From the NCBI GenBank assembly GCA_902569785.1, contig CACFVO010000002.1:1-64000 (forward strand): 64,000 nucleotides of DNA. Reading direction: 5' to 3'. A program made the translations under genes and the position numbers. The notes under the pieces were generated by a model. That model ran no database searches, was not told the DNA's origin, and saw nothing but the letters and a program-made list of their open reading frames with translations. This stretch comes from an uncultured Pelagibacteraceae bacterium (lineage in GTDB: Bacteria; Pseudomonadota; Alphaproteobacteria; Pelagibacterales; Pelagibacteraceae). The first letter of the stretch is position 1. Every line of letters begins with the position of its first letter. Below, piece after piece: positions 1 to 9,348 of the stretch.

Positions 1-2
1 AT

Positions 3-1475
3 TTACCAATTTTAAAAAATTATAAATTTATAAATCAAGAAACAGATTTTAATGCTAAGTTAGATAATTTTTTAAATATAACTTTTGATAAGACATTTAA
101 AGTTACTGATTATGTTTATACGAATAAAGGGAAGATCAATAAATCATTTTTTGAATTCAATAAACCTATTGAAAATTCAATTTTAGAAAAAAATATAAAA
201 CATTTGTATTTTCAGGACTCTAATTTGAATGTGCGTTATGCTTCAGATAAAAAAAATTACGTCTATTCTTCAGGGAACTACAGTATAGAGGGAAAAAAGT
301 ATCAGAGTTATGATTTTAAAAATGATTTTTTTAAGGAAACTTTTAATATTAATTTAAATTTTGAACTCGCCCAAAAATTAAAAATTGATTTCATTAACTA
401 CGAAAAAAATGATGATAAAATTGCAAAGATCTTTTCAAATTTTCGCATAAAAAAAGATTTTATAAATTTAAAAGAGTTTAAATACGCTGAAAATAAAAAT
501 TTAATTTTAATAGAAAAACTTAGAATTAATAAAAAAAATATAATTTCTTTAAAAAAAATTAAAGTTAAAACATTTAATAAAGCTGAATTAAGGAATGATT
601 TTACTTTAGATTTTGGAAAAATAATAAAAATTTCTGGTAATAAATATGATGCGCAGAATTTAAATAAATTTTTAAATCAAAAATCAAAAAAAAATATTCT
701 CAAAAACATCAGTAAAGATATTGATATCAATTTAAAAAATATTGATACTCCATTATCCAAAAAACTTAATAATTTTAGATTAATTGGAGTTATGGAAAAA
801 GGAAAATTTGTAAAAATTTCCTCTAAGGGAGATTTTGGTAGCAATCAATTTTTAGATATTTCAATGAAAAATGACAAAAAAAATAAAAAAAAATTTTTAG
901 AGGTTTACTCAGATTTACCTCAACCATTGCTTTCTGAATATAGTTTTTTTAAAGGTTTATCGGGAGGAGTTTTAACTTTTTCATCAATAATTGAGGATAA
1001 CTCATCCTCTTCAATATTAATTATTGATAATTTTAAAGTTGTAAATGCGCCAGGTGTTGTAAAACTTTTATCTCTTGCAGATTTTGGCGGTCTAGCTGAT
1101 CTAGCAGAAGGAGATGGTTTATCTTTTGAAAAAATGGAAATTAAAATGACAAGTGATAAAGGATTTTTAAAGTTAGATGAGCTTTACGCAGTTGGTCCAA
1201 GTATATCTGTGTTAATGGAAGGATATAAAGAAGAAAAAGGATTAACAAGTTTAAGAGGAACTTTAGTTCCAGCTAAAAATTTAAATAGACTCTTGTCAAA
1301 AATACCTGTTATTGGAAATATTATAATTCCTAAAGATGTTGGTGAGGGATTGTTTGGTGTAAGTTTCAAAATGAAAGGAATGCCAGGTAAAATGAAAACA
1401 ACAATTAATCCAATAAAAACTCTGACACCACGTTTTATTACTAAAGCATTAGAAAAACAAAAAAAATCTAAATAA
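3..1475 (+). CDS. AsmA/YhdP-like protein, C-terminal part (5' end outside window)
   Basis: The reading frame is open from the first bases of the window, so this is the C-terminal ~490 residues of a longer protein; an internal TTG at 204 is not a credible start. The last ~150 residues hold the best-conserved part, with the segments VVKLLSLADFGG, GDGLSFEKMEI and ALEKQKK near the end, as seen in the C-terminal domain of AsmA/YhdP/DUF3971 proteins. Those are large envelope-spanning proteins linked to lipid transport between inner and outer membranes. The upstream part is Lys/Asn/Phe-rich beta-type sequence without clear motifs. It converges on tyrS, overlapping its 3' end by 8 nt. The family call is by resemblance of the C-terminal segment; the exact member cannot be fixed without the N-terminus. 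Confidence 0.7.
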   Translation, partial: LPILKNYKFINQETDFNAKLDNFLNITFDKTFKVTDYVYTNKGKINKSFFEFNKPIENSILEKNIKHLYFQDSNLNVRYASDKKNYVYSSGNYSIEGKKYQSYDFKNDFFKETFNINLNFELAQKLKIDFINYEKNDDKIAKIFSNFRIKKDFINLKEFKYAENKNLILIEKLRINKKNIISLKKIKVKTFNKAELRNDFTLDFGKIIKISGNKYDAQNLNKFLNQKSKKNILKNISKDIDINLKNIDTPLSKKLNNFRLIGVMEKGKFVKISSKGDFGSNQFLDISMKNDKKNKKKFLEVYSDLPQPLLSEYSFFKGLSGGVLTFSSIIEDNSSSSILIIDNFKVVNAPGVVKLLSLADFGGLADLAEGDGLSFEKMEIKMTSDKGFLKLDELYAVGPSISVLMEGYKEEKGLTSLRGTLVPAKNLNRLLSKIPVIGNIIIPKDVGEGLFGVSFKMKGMPGKMKTTINPIKTLTPRFITKALEKQKKSK

Positions 1476-2703
1476 TTTTAAGAATATAGTGTTTCTTTTT
1501 ACCAAAAGAAATTTTTAAGAATTTTTTGTTTTTGAAATCATTTAGTTGAACTATTTTATTTTCTTCAGTTAAGAGTTTATTATCAATTTTTAAAGCATTA
1601 CTTTTAATTGCTCTTCTAGCTTCACTTTTAGAGGACATAATTTTACTCGAAAACAATAAGTCTAATATTTTAATTCCCTGTTCTAAATCGTCTTTTTTAA
1701 TTTTAATTTCAGGAAGGCCAGTGCCAGAGCCACCAGTTTCAAAAGTTGTTTTTGCTGTTTTTTCTGCTTTTAAAGCTGAAGACTTACCATGTAACATACC
1801 CGTGGCTTCATTTGCTAAAATAATCTTTAATTTATTAATATTATCATTTTTTATTTTTTCAATTATGTTTAATGGTAAATCAGTAAACATTTTAAGAAAT
1901 TTTATTACATCTCTGTCATCAGTATTTCTCCAAAATTGCCAATAATCATAAGAAGATAAAAGTTTATCATCAAGCCAAACTGCACCTTTCTCAGTTTTTC
2001 CCATTTTGGCTCCTGATGCTAACGTTATTAAAGGAGTTGTTAATCCATATACTTGTTTTGAAGAATGTCTTTTAATCAATTCAACACCATTAACTATATT
2101 ACCCCATTGATCTGATCCACCTATTTGCATCAGACAGTTTTTAGATTTATTAAGTTCTAGAAAGTCATATGCTTGTAAAATCATATAATTAAACTCCATG
2201 TAACTTAGCGACTGCTCTCTATCTAATCTTAATTTAACGCTATCAAAACTTAACATTTTATTAATTGTAAAATGTTTTCCAATTTCCCTTAAAAATTTTA
2301 TATAATTCAATTTTCCTAGCCATTTATAATTATTTACAAATATTGGTTTTAATTTTGGACTACTTGTTTTTAAATAAATTTTAAAAACTTTTTCAATATT
2401 TTTTATATTCTTTTCTATTTGTTTTTCTGAAAGTATTTTTCTAGTTTCTTCTTTTCCTGAAGGGTCTCCAATTCTTGTTGTTCCCCCACCTAACAGTACA
2501 ATTGGTTGGTGACCATGTTTTTGCAATAATCTTAAACACATTATCTGCAATAAACTTCCCACGTGCAAACTAGATGCTGTACAATCAAAACCAATATAAG
2601 CTTTAATTTTTTTCTTGCTCATCAACTGTTCTAATTCTTCAGAATTAGTACATTGATTGAAATATTCTCTATCTTTGAATTCTTTTAGAAATGAATTTTC
2701 CAT
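1468..2703 (-). CDS. tyrS: Tyrosyl-tRNA synthetase
   Basis: Class I aminoacyl-tRNA synthetase that charges tRNA-Tyr in the cytoplasm; 411 aa, normal for bacterial TyrRS. The HIGH-type motif reads HVGS (about residues 47-50), followed by the GGGTTRIGDPSG segment. The tyrosine-binding region YMILQAYDF and QIGGSDQWGNI are present, and the KMSKS-type loop reads KMGKT. The C-terminal ~65 residues look like an S4-type RNA-binding domain (SKSEARRAIKSNALKID). It is divergent from anmK across a 58-nt gap and convergent with the AsmA-like gene. Nothing appears missing. Confidence 0.97.
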   Translation of the reverse strand: MENSFLKEFKDREYFNQCTNSEELEQLMSKKKIKAYIGFDCTASSLHVGSLLQIMCLRLLQKHGHQPIVLLGGGTTRIGDPSGKEETRKILSEKQIEKNIKNIEKVFKIYLKTSSPKLKPIFVNNYKWLGKLNYIKFLREIGKHFTINKMLSFDSVKLRLDREQSLSYMEFNYMILQAYDFLELNKSKNCLMQIGGSDQWGNIVNGVELIKRHSSKQVYGLTTPLITLASGAKMGKTEKGAVWLDDKLLSSYDYWQFWRNTDDRDVIKFLKMFTDLPLNIIEKIKNDNINKLKIILANEATGMLHGKSSALKAEKTAKTTFETGGSGTGLPEIKIKKDDLEQGIKILDLLFSSKIMSSKSEARRAIKSNALKIDNKLLTEENKIVQLNDFKNKKFLKISFGKKKHYILKII

Positions 2704-2761
2704 ATTTTTAAAAAACAGTGTAGAATCAATATACTAGATTTAAATTAATTAAAAAATACAT

Positions 2762-3886
2762 ATGAGTAAAAGCTATTATAGCCTTGGTTTAATGAGCGGA
2801 ACATCAGGAGACGGGGTGGATGCTTCAATTATTCATTCTGATGGAGATACTAAATATAAAGCAATTAAGAACAAGTATTTTGAATATGATAAGCAAATTT
2901 ATGAAAATATTCATAATTTGAAGGATAAAATTCACAATTTGGTTGATCTAAAAAAATTTGCTAAAGAATTAATTGATTTAGAGAGACTAATAACCTTATT
3001 CCACGTCAAAGTAGTCAAAGAAGTTGATAAACACCAAAAATCAGATGTAATAGGATTTCATGGACAAACCATTTACCATAATTCAGAGGAGAAAATTTCA
3101 AGACAATTAGGAAATGGAAAACTATTATCGCAACTAACAAAAAAAAAGGTTGTTTATAATTTTAGACAGAATGATATTAAAAATGGAGGAGAAGGTGCTC
3201 CTCTAACACCAATATTCCATCAATTGCTAGCAACTAAATATAAATTGGACTTACCGATATGTATTTTAAATATTGGAGGGATATCAAACATTACTGTCGT
3301 AGAAGAACCAACAGGAACTTATAGTTTTACAAGTAGAGACATAGGTCCTGGAAATTGTTTAATTGATTCTTGGGTAAGGAAAAATTCTAAATTGAATTTT
3401 GACAAAGATGGGCTTTTAGCAGCGAAAGGTAATAGAAATGAAATCATCTTTGAACAGGCTCAAGAATTATTTGCTAATAGATCAAATCAAAAAAGTTTGT
3501 CTTTAGATGTAAATGATTTTGATGTGTCTTTTGCTAGAGGTCTTTCACTTGAAGATGGAGCCACGACTCTTACAGATTTAACTGCGAGAGTTATCGGATC
3601 AGCTTTGTTATCTCTTTTATCAAATGTAAACAATAAACTTTGGAAAGTTTTAGTTTGTGGGGGAGGAAGAAAAAATCATGTTTTAATTGAAAAGATTAAA
3701 AAAAACACTCTTAAAAATATTGTCATCCAAACTATTGATGATTATGGAATTGATGGAGATTTTGTAGAGTCACAAGCTTTTGCTTTTCTTGCTTTAAGAT
3801 CAATTTTTAAACTTCCAATATCTTTTCCAGAAACAACAGGATGCAAAAAACCATCAACTGGTGGAGAAGTCATTGAATTCAAATAA
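2762..3886 (+). CDS. anmK: Anhydro-N-acetylmuramic acid kinase
   Basis: Phosphorylates 1,6-anhydro-MurNAc and opens its anhydro ring, giving MurNAc-6-phosphate in peptidoglycan recycling. The 374-aa length fits the family. The N-terminal ATP-binding motif GLMSGTSGDGVDASI (about residues 9-23) is the family hallmark; GFHGQT, NIGGISNIT and the late phosphate loop VCGGGRKN are also present. It is the divergent partner of tyrS, and its 3' end overlaps the convergent hydrolase gene by 8 nt. No other recycling gene is adjacent. Confidence 0.95.
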   Translation: MSKSYYSLGLMSGTSGDGVDASIIHSDGDTKYKAIKNKYFEYDKQIYENIHNLKDKIHNLVDLKKFAKELIDLERLITLFHVKVVKEVDKHQKSDVIGFHGQTIYHNSEEKISRQLGNGKLLSQLTKKKVVYNFRQNDIKNGGEGAPLTPIFHQLLATKYKLDLPICILNIGGISNITVVEEPTGTYSFTSRDIGPGNCLIDSWVRKNSKLNFDKDGLLAAKGNRNEIIFEQAQELFANRSNQKSLSLDVNDFDVSFARGLSLEDGATTLTDLTARVIGSALLSLLSNVNNKLWKVLVCGGGRKNHVLIEKIKKNTLKNIVIQTIDDYGIDGDFVESQAFAFLALRSIFKLPISFPETTGCKKPSTGGEVIEFK

Positions 3887-4535
3887 GAGCTGTTTTTTCT
3901 TTGATATATTTTTCAATTTCAATACTTAATTCTTTTTCTTTATTTTTAAAAAAATGATTAGAGTTTTTTATTTTTGAAAAAATAACCTCTACTCCTTTTT
4001 GACTTTTAATTCTATTATCTAAATCTATAATACTTTCTTTAGATACCAACTCATCATTCTCACTATATATCACTTGTCCAGAAGTAGGGCATGGAGCTAA
4101 AAAAGAAAAGTCGTAAACATTGGGCTGAGGAGAGACAGATATGAAATGATTAACTTCTGGTCTTCTCATTATAAGTTGCATGCATATTAGAGATCCAAAG
4201 GAAAATCCTGAAACCCAACATTGACTGTAATCTAAATTTTGTCTTTCAATCCAATCTAAAGCTGCGGCTGCATCTGATAGTTCTCCTTGACCATTATCAA
4301 AAACACCATCACTTTTTCCGACTCCTCTAAAATTTACTTTAATTACAGAAAAACCATTTTTTTGAAAAATATTATACATTAATTGAACTATCTTATTATT
4401 TATTGTTCCTCCATATTGAGGATGAGGGTGCAACACTATAGCAACTGGAGAACCAAATTTTGGATTTTTATAATATTTTGCTTCCAATCTTCCAGCTGGT
4501 CCCGGTATAAAAATTTCTAAACTTTTAGGTTTCAT
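3879..4535 (-). CDS. Alpha/beta hydrolase
   Basis: 218-aa soluble protein with the alpha/beta-hydrolase fold order: HPHPQYGGTINN after the first strands (oxyanion region), the nucleophile elbow GFSFGS, and a late catalytic His in NSNHFFK. The overall pattern (LHPHPQYGG, VNFRGVGKSDG) matches a widespread proteobacterial family of small uncharacterised serine hydrolases; the substrate is unknown. It is divergent from iscR across a 132-nt gap that holds the iscR operator and converges on anmK. Family call is firm; the specific function cannot be given. Confidence 0.85.
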   Translation of the reverse strand: MKPKSLEIFIPGPAGRLEAKYYKNPKFGSPVAIVLHPHPQYGGTINNKIVQLMYNIFQKNGFSVIKVNFRGVGKSDGVFDNGQGELSDAAAALDWIERQNLDYSQCWVSGFSFGSLICMQLIMRRPEVNHFISVSPQPNVYDFSFLAPCPTSGQVIYSENDELVSKESIIDLDNRIKSQKGVEVIFSKIKNSNHFFKNKEKELSIEIEKYIKEKTALI

Positions 4536-4608
4536 TATCTACTACTGATTATTATTCTCAAAAAAAGATTATGTTTATAACACGTTTTGTTGCGACAAAT
4601 AAATTTTT

Positions 4609-4645
4609 TTAATTCCGAGTATTTCAGTAGGAATTAAGATAGAAT
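4609..4645 (+). promoter_or_regulatory. Putative IscR-type operator and -10 element of the iscR-suf operon
   Basis: A perfect 8-bp inverted repeat, TTAATTCC (4609-4616) and GGAATTAA (4630-4637), is separated by 13 nt. The core CCGAGTATTTCAGTAGG fits the E. coli type-1 IscR consensus core YYGACTRWWWYAGTCRR at 15 of 17 positions. A -10-like TAGAAT (4640-4645) follows directly, which would put the -35 region inside the palindrome. The predicted transcript would start about 15 nt before the iscR ATG at 4668. This geometry suggests autorepression by occlusion. The palindrome is seen; the binding protein and direction of regulation are inferred. Confidence 0.6.
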
Positions 4646-4667
4646 TATTGTATTACAACGTTAATTT

Positions 4668-5084
4668 ATGAAACTTACTACTAAAGGAAGATATGCTGTA
4701 ATGGCTATGGCTGATTTAGCGTCTAATGGAGATATTACGGCAACAAGTTTAACAGAGATATCTTCTAGGCAGAATATTTCTTTAGCATATTTAGAGCAAA
4801 TTTTTATTAAATTAAAAAACAAAAAACTTGTCAAAAGTTCTAGAGGAGCAAATGGAGGATACATTTTAGAAAAGCCTGCTTCCGAAATAAGATTATCACA
4901 TATAATTTCCGCTGTAGATGAAGAAGTTAAGATGCTTAAATGTAAAAAAAACTCTAAAAAAGGATGTAACAATAAATCAACAAAATGTATTACACATAAT
5001 TTATGGGATTCTCTAGACCAACACATTCATGGTTTCTTTGAAAAAGTAAAATTACAAGATTTAGTAAAACAGAAATTTAATTAA
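4668..5084 (+). CDS. iscR: Rrf2-family Fe-S sensing transcriptional regulator IscR
   Basis: 138-aa winged-helix regulator. The DNA-binding half has the IscR-like run [17 protein letters not shown], including Glu43, and the wing RGANGGY. The C-terminal half has Cys92, Cys100, Cys107 and His110 in the context [12 protein letters not shown]. coli IscR uses three Cys and a His to hold a [2Fe-2S] cluster, with slightly shorter spacing. First gene of the SUF operon: sufB starts 3 nt after its stop. Known IscR proteins adjust Fe-S assembly genes to cluster supply and repress their own promoter; the palindrome upstream fits that. RirA and other Rrf2 regulators are alternatives, but cysteine context and operator favour IscR. 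Confidence 0.88.
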   Translation: MKLTTKGRYAVMAMADLASNGDITATSLTEISSRQNISLAYLEQIFIKLKNKKLVKSSRGANGGYILEKPASEIRLSHIISAVDEEVKMLKCKKNSKKGCNNKSTKCITHNLWDSLDQHIHGFFEKVKLQDLVKQKFN

Positions 5085-5086
5085 TT

Positions 5087-6523
5087 ATGAAAAATCAACA
5101 AATAAATCATGATCAAGATTATAAGTACGGCTTTACTACCGATATAGAAAATATTAAAGCACCAAAAGGTCTCTCTGAAAAAACAATAAAATTTATTTCT
5201 AATATTAAAAAAGAACCTAAATGGATGTTGGACTGGAGACTTAAAGCATTTAACAGATTAAAAGTTTCAAAAGAACCTGATTGGCAAAAACCTAAGTTCC
5301 CAAAAATAGATTATCAAGACTTGTATTATTATTCAGCTCCAAAAAGCATGAAAGATAAACCAAAAAGTTTAGACGAAGTGGATCCAAAACTTATTGAAAC
5401 ATATAATAAGCTTGGTATCCCATTAAATGAACAAAAAAAATTGAGTGGCGTTGCTGTTGATGCAGTATTTGACTCAGTTTCAGTGGCCACAACATTCAAA
5501 GATGAATTGACAAAAAAAGGTATTATTTTTTGCCCAATTTCTGAAGCTATACAAAAACATCCAGATTTAGTTAAAAAATATTTAGGTTCAGTTATACCAA
5601 TTAGTGACCACTATTTCGCCACTCTTAACTCTGCAGTTTTTACTGACGGGTCTTTTGTTTATATTCCTCCTAATACTAGATGTCCTATGGAATTATCTAC
5701 ATATTTTAGAATTAACGCTTCAGAAACAGGACAATTTGAAAGAACTTTAATTATTGCCGATAAAGGAAGTTATGTAAGTTATCTAGAAGGTTGTACTGCT
5801 CCAATGAGAGATGAAAATCAATTACACGCAGCAAATGTAGAACTTATTGCACTAGATGATGCTGAAATAAAATATTCTACAGTTCAAAATTGGTATCCAG
5901 GAGATAAAAATGGTGTTGGTGGAATTTATAATTTTGTTACTAAACGTGGAGCTTGTAGAGGGAAAAACTCCAAAATTTCTTGGACTCAAGTTGAAACAGG
6001 ATCAGCTATTACCTGGAAATATCCAAGTTGTATTCTGCAGGGAGATAATTCAGTAGGCGAGTTCTATTCAATAGCCATTACTAATAACCATCAGAAAGCA
6101 GATACAGGAACAAAAATGATTCATTTAGGAAAAAATACAAAAAGTAAAATAATTTCCAAAGGAATATCTGCAGGTAAAGCAGATAATACGTACAGAGGAT
6201 TAGTAGATATAGGGAGAAAAGCCTCAAACTCCAGAAATTACACTCAATGCGATTCTTTATTGATGGGAAACAGTTGTGGTGCACATACAGTGCCTTATAT
6301 TAAAAACAAAAACTCTTCATCTACGATTGAACATGAGGCAACAACTTCTAAAATTAATGAAGATCAATTATTTTACTGTAATCAACGGGGTTTAAATCAA
6401 GAGGAAGCAGTCAGCTTAATTGTAAATGGTTTTTGCAAAGATGTATTACAGCAGTTGCCCATGGAATTTGCAGTAGAAGCCCAAAAACTAGTGAGTATTA
6501 GCCTCGAAGGGAGTGTCGGATAA
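5087..6523 (+). CDS. sufB: Fe-S cluster assembly scaffold subunit SufB
   Basis: Core subunit of the SufBC2D scaffold, which builds Fe-S clusters in the cytosol. The 478-aa length is normal. Recognisable SufB segments include [50 protein letters not shown] and QCDSLLMGN; the C-terminus has [17 protein letters not shown], shared with SufD. The gene follows iscR after 3 nt. Its stop overlaps the start of the next gene (a VOC protein) by 1 nt, so the two are probably translationally coupled. Confidence 0.97.
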   Translation: MKNQQINHDQDYKYGFTTDIENIKAPKGLSEKTIKFISNIKKEPKWMLDWRLKAFNRLKVSKEPDWQKPKFPKIDYQDLYYYSAPKSMKDKPKSLDEVDPKLIETYNKLGIPLNEQKKLSGVAVDAVFDSVSVATTFKDELTKKGIIFCPISEAIQKHPDLVKKYLGSVIPISDHYFATLNSAVFTDGSFVYIPPNTRCPMELSTYFRINASETGQFERTLIIADKGSYVSYLEGCTAPMRDENQLHAANVELIALDDAEIKYSTVQNWYPGDKNGVGGIYNFVTKRGACRGKNSKISWTQVETGSAITWKYPSCILQGDNSVGEFYSIAITNNHQKADTGTKMIHLGKNTKSKIISKGISAGKADNTYRGLVDIGRKASNSRNYTQCDSLLMGNSCGAHTVPYIKNKNSSSTIEHEATTSKINEDQLFYCNQRGLNQEEAVSLIVNGFCKDVLQQLPMEFAVEAQKLVSISLEGSVG

Positions 6524-6954
6524 TGGAAAATAGATTTCATTTAGCGATACCGGCTGGAGATTTGGATAAAGCTATTAAGTTTTATTGTGATGTGCTTGGT
6601 TGTAAGAGAGGAAACTCTGAGTTCAAGTATCCAGACGCTTGGGCAGATATTAACTTTTGGGGCAACGAACTAACCCTGCATGCTACAGACCCAGATAAAA
6701 AAAACGTAAACGAGCGTCATAATGTAGACATGGGAAATGTAACAGTCCCACACTTTGGAGTTCATTTAGATAGCGAAACATTTCAAAAATTAAAACAAAG
6801 ACTTATTGATAAAAAAATTGAATTTATTGACCCTCCATACATAAGATTTAAAGGCGAAGATATTGAGCAAGAAACGATGTTTCTAGAAGATCCTAATGGC
6901 AATTGTATGGAAATTAAGACTATGAAAAATCCCAGTAAACTTTTTAAAAATTAA
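6523..6954 (+). CDS. VOC-superfamily (glyoxalase-like) protein inside the suf operon
   Basis: 143-aa protein with the two beta-alpha-beta-beta-beta modules of the vicinal oxygen chelate fold. Candidate metal ligands are His6 (FHLAIP), His77 (VPHFGVHLD) and Glu130 (CMEIKTM), the usual VOC positions at strand ends; FLEDPNGNCMEIK is a typical VOC ending. VOC members include glyoxalase I, extradiol dioxygenases and antibiotic-binding proteins, so the reaction is not predictable. It overlaps sufB by 1 nt and is followed 8 nt later by sufE, so it is co-transcribed with Fe-S assembly genes. A link to Fe-S assembly is inferred from position only. Confidence 0.85.
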   Translation: MENRFHLAIPAGDLDKAIKFYCDVLGCKRGNSEFKYPDAWADINFWGNELTLHATDPDKKNVNERHNVDMGNVTVPHFGVHLDSETFQKLKQRLIDKKIEFIDPPYIRFKGEDIEQETMFLEDPNGNCMEIKTMKNPSKLFKN

Positions 6955-6962
6955 AAAACAAT

Positions 6963-7377
6963 ATGAATTTAGATAGCAAACTTAATGAGTATAAAGAGAA
7001 CATTGAAAAACTGAAAGCAGTAGAGAGTTTAGAGGTTTATAGGTGGCTAATGTCTCTTGGAGAAAAACTAAACGATGATCCTCTTAGTTCTGAAAAAAGG
7101 ATTGAAAAGAACAAAGTCAAAAAATGCCAATTTGATCTGTTCGTTGACTATGAGGATGGAAAATTTAAAGCTTGGAGTAAGGCCATGATTGCTGCTGGTT
7201 ATGCGTATGTTCTAATAGATATATTTAACTCATTAAAGATAGAAGATGCAAAAAAAAATTCAAGTCGACGACTTTAAAAAGATTAAGATGGATGAGTTGC
7301 TAACAATGAATAGAAAAACAGGTTTTTTTGAAATGATAGAGATGATGATTAGAAAAATTAAAAATGTTAGAAATTAA
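6963..7377 (+). CDS. sufE: SufE-family sulfur acceptor, interrupted by a +1 frameshift
   Basis: SufE takes persulfide sulfur from SufS and passes it to SufB. The uninterrupted frame gives 104 aa ending at 7277 with SSRRL. Removing one A from the nine-A run at 7250-7258 restores a 137-aa protein that continues KIQVDDFKKIKMDEL and LTMNRKTGFFEMI and stops at 7377, the normal SufE length and a SufE-like C-terminus. The acceptor Cys is in NKVKKCQFDLFV. The repaired frame overlaps sufC by 14 nt. The break may be an assembly error, a real mutation, or a slippage site; coding conservation on both sides favours a functional gene. Confidence 0.8.
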
Positions 7378-8101
7378 AGATTTAACTGCCTCTATAAATA
7401 ATAGAGATATTTTAAAAGGTTTAAATATAACTATAAAACCTGGAGAACTCCACGCAATTATGGGTCCCAATGGATCAGGTAAAAGCACTTTAGCAAACGT
7501 TCTTTCTGGAAAGGACGGGTATAAAATTTCTGGTTTGATGAAATATGAAGGTAATGATCTTAAAAAAATGTCTATTGATGAAAGAGCTCAAAAAGGAATC
7601 TTTTTAGCATTTCAATATCCTACAGAGATACCTGGGGTGAATACAAGTAACTTTCTTAGGACTTCTTTGAATAAAGTTAAAAAAGCAAAAGGAGAAAAAG
7701 AAATTGACTCATTATCTTTTTTAAGAATTCTAAAAAACAGGTCATCCGAATTAGGTATAGATGAAAAAATACTTTCTAGGCAACTAAATGTTGGGTTCTC
7801 AGGAGGAGAAAAGAAAAAAAATGAAATTTTACAAATGAAAATTTTAGAGCCAAATTTTATTATACTTGATGAAACAGATTCCGGTTTAGATATAGATGCA
7901 TTAAAAATTGTTGCTAACGGAGTTAATTCATACAGAGATAAAAAAAAATCTTTTCTTGTAATAACACATTACCAAAGATTATTAGATTATATTAAGCCAG
8001 ATTTTGTACATGTATTATCAGACGGAAAAATTGTTAAATCTGGATGCATGGAATTGGCTCAAGAACTAGAAAGAGAAGGTTACAATAAAGTAAGATCATG
8101 A
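7364..8101 (+). CDS. sufC: SufC ATPase of the Fe-S assembly scaffold
   Basis: 245-aa ABC-type ATPase that drives conformational change in SufBC2D. Walker A is GPNGSGKST (about residues 34-42), the signature region is NVGFSGGEKKKNE, Walker B is FIILDETDSGLD and the H-loop is ITHYQR. The FSGGEKK signature and DETDSGLDIDALK are characteristic of SufC rather than transporters. It starts inside the frameshifted end of sufE and overlaps sufD by 4 nt. Confidence 0.97.
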   Translation: MLEIKDLTASINNRDILKGLNITIKPGELHAIMGPNGSGKSTLANVLSGKDGYKISGLMKYEGNDLKKMSIDERAQKGIFLAFQYPTEIPGVNTSNFLRTSLNKVKKAKGEKEIDSLSFLRILKNRSSELGIDEKILSRQLNVGFSGGEKKKNEILQMKILEPNFIILDETDSGLDIDALKIVANGVNSYRDKKKSFLVITHYQRLLDYIKPDFVHVLSDGKIVKSGCMELAQELEREGYNKVRS

Positions 8102-9348
8102 ATAACTTTATATTTAACTCTAAAGAAATTAATAAGATAAAAACAAAAAGTCAAAAAGAGAGAGATTTCAGAATAAAAAATTTAAATTTTTTTAACAAAA
8201 ATGGATTTCCAAACAAGAGACAAGAAGACTGGAAATTTTCAGATTTGAGAGAAATAATTTATAAAAATTTTAAAAAATTAAATACAAAAATTAAAAATTC
8301 TAAAATAAAAAAAATAGATTTTATAAAGGAATTTGATCACAATTATATAATTATTGTAAATGGAGAATTACATTCTAGCAATTTTAAATTTGAAGATAAA
8401 AATAAGATTGAACTGAAAATTTTTCAAAATAAAGATTTTTCAGAGGAAAATGAAATCAATCCTTTAATCTGCTTGAATCATGCTTTGTCAAATAGTGGAT
8501 ATAGTTTTGAAATAAAAGAAAATTATAAGTTTAAAAAAACAGTAATTATTTATAATTTTTTTTCTGAAGATTTAAAAGATAATATTTTAAATAGTAGAAA
8601 TAAAATTAAAGTTGGGAAAAATTCAGAGGTACACACCATTGATTTTATTGTGAATGAGTCAAAATATAAATTTCTGAACAATGTTTATGAAAATCTTGTT
8701 TTAGACAGTAATGCCATTTATAAAAATATATGTATTCAGAAAGATAAAAGTCTAGGTTATTTTCATAAATTTTCAAAGAATAAACTTTTATCAAAATCAA
8801 AATATTCTACTTTTATTTTTCCATCTGGATTTAAATTTAATAAATTAGATTTAGAATTTAATTTAGAAGGCAAAGATAGCGAATGTAATTTAGAGTCTGC
8901 ATCATTTTTAAACAAAAATGATCATCAAGAAATAAAAACTAAAATGAATCATTTAGCACCTAATTGCAAAAGTTATCAAAGAGTTAAAAATGTTTTAAGT
9001 TCTGATGGCAAAGGTGTTTATCAAGGTAAAATCTACGTAAAAGATATTGCTCAAAAAACTGATGCTTATCAAATAAGCAAAGCTATGATTTTAAGTGATA
9101 ATTCTGAATTTGACTCCAAACCCGAATTAGAAATTTATGCTGATGATGTTAAGTGTTCACATGGATCTACCTCAGGAAATGTTGATCAAGAAGCAATTCA
9201 TTATTTGATGACAAGAGGCTTAGACAAGAAAGAGTCCACTAAATTATTAATTAACGGTTTTTTAAATGAAGTAATCGAGATGATTAAAAGTAATTCAGTT
9301 AAAAATTTCGTTCAAACTAAATTAAAAAAACAAATTCATGGATATTAG
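8098..9348 (+). CDS. sufD: Fe-S cluster assembly subunit SufD
   Basis: 416-aa paralog of SufB. The N-terminal half is Lys/Asn/Phe-rich and poorly conserved, apart from the typical NKRQEDWKFSDLR near residues 39-51. The C-terminal beta-helix is clear: GVYQGKIYVKDIAQKTDAYQ, ADDVKCSHGSTSGNVDQEA and TRGLDKKESTKLLINGF. The His in CSHGSTSG corresponds to the conserved SufD His implicated in cluster formation. It overlaps sufC by 4 nt and sufS by 11 nt. Confidence 0.95.
   Translation: MNNFIFNSKEINKIKTKSQKERDFRIKNLNFFNKNGFPNKRQEDWKFSDLREIIYKNFKKLNTKIKNSKIKKIDFIKEFDHNYIIIVNGELHSSNFKFEDKNKIELKIFQNKDFSEENEINPLICLNHALSNSGYSFEIKENYKFKKTVIIYNFFSEDLKDNILNSRNKIKVGKNSEVHTIDFIVNESKYKFLNNVYENLVLDSNAIYKNICIQKDKSLGYFHKFSKNKLLSKSKYSTFIFPSGFKFNKLDLEFNLEGKDSECNLESASFLNKNDHQEIKTKMNHLAPNCKSYQRVKNVLSSDGKGVYQGKIYVKDIAQKTDAYQISKAMILSDNSEFDSKPELEIYADDVKCSHGSTSGNVDQEAIHYLMTRGLDKKESTKLLINGFLNEVIEMIKSNSVKNFVQTKLKKQIHGY

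Noticed and set aside
204-206. TTG considered as the start of the first gene
   Set aside because: The frame is open with similar composition back to base 3, so the true start is upstream of the window.
6081-6284. Minus-strand open frame inside sufB
   Set aside because: Low-complexity Tyr/Leu-rich antisense of a conserved gene; not credible.
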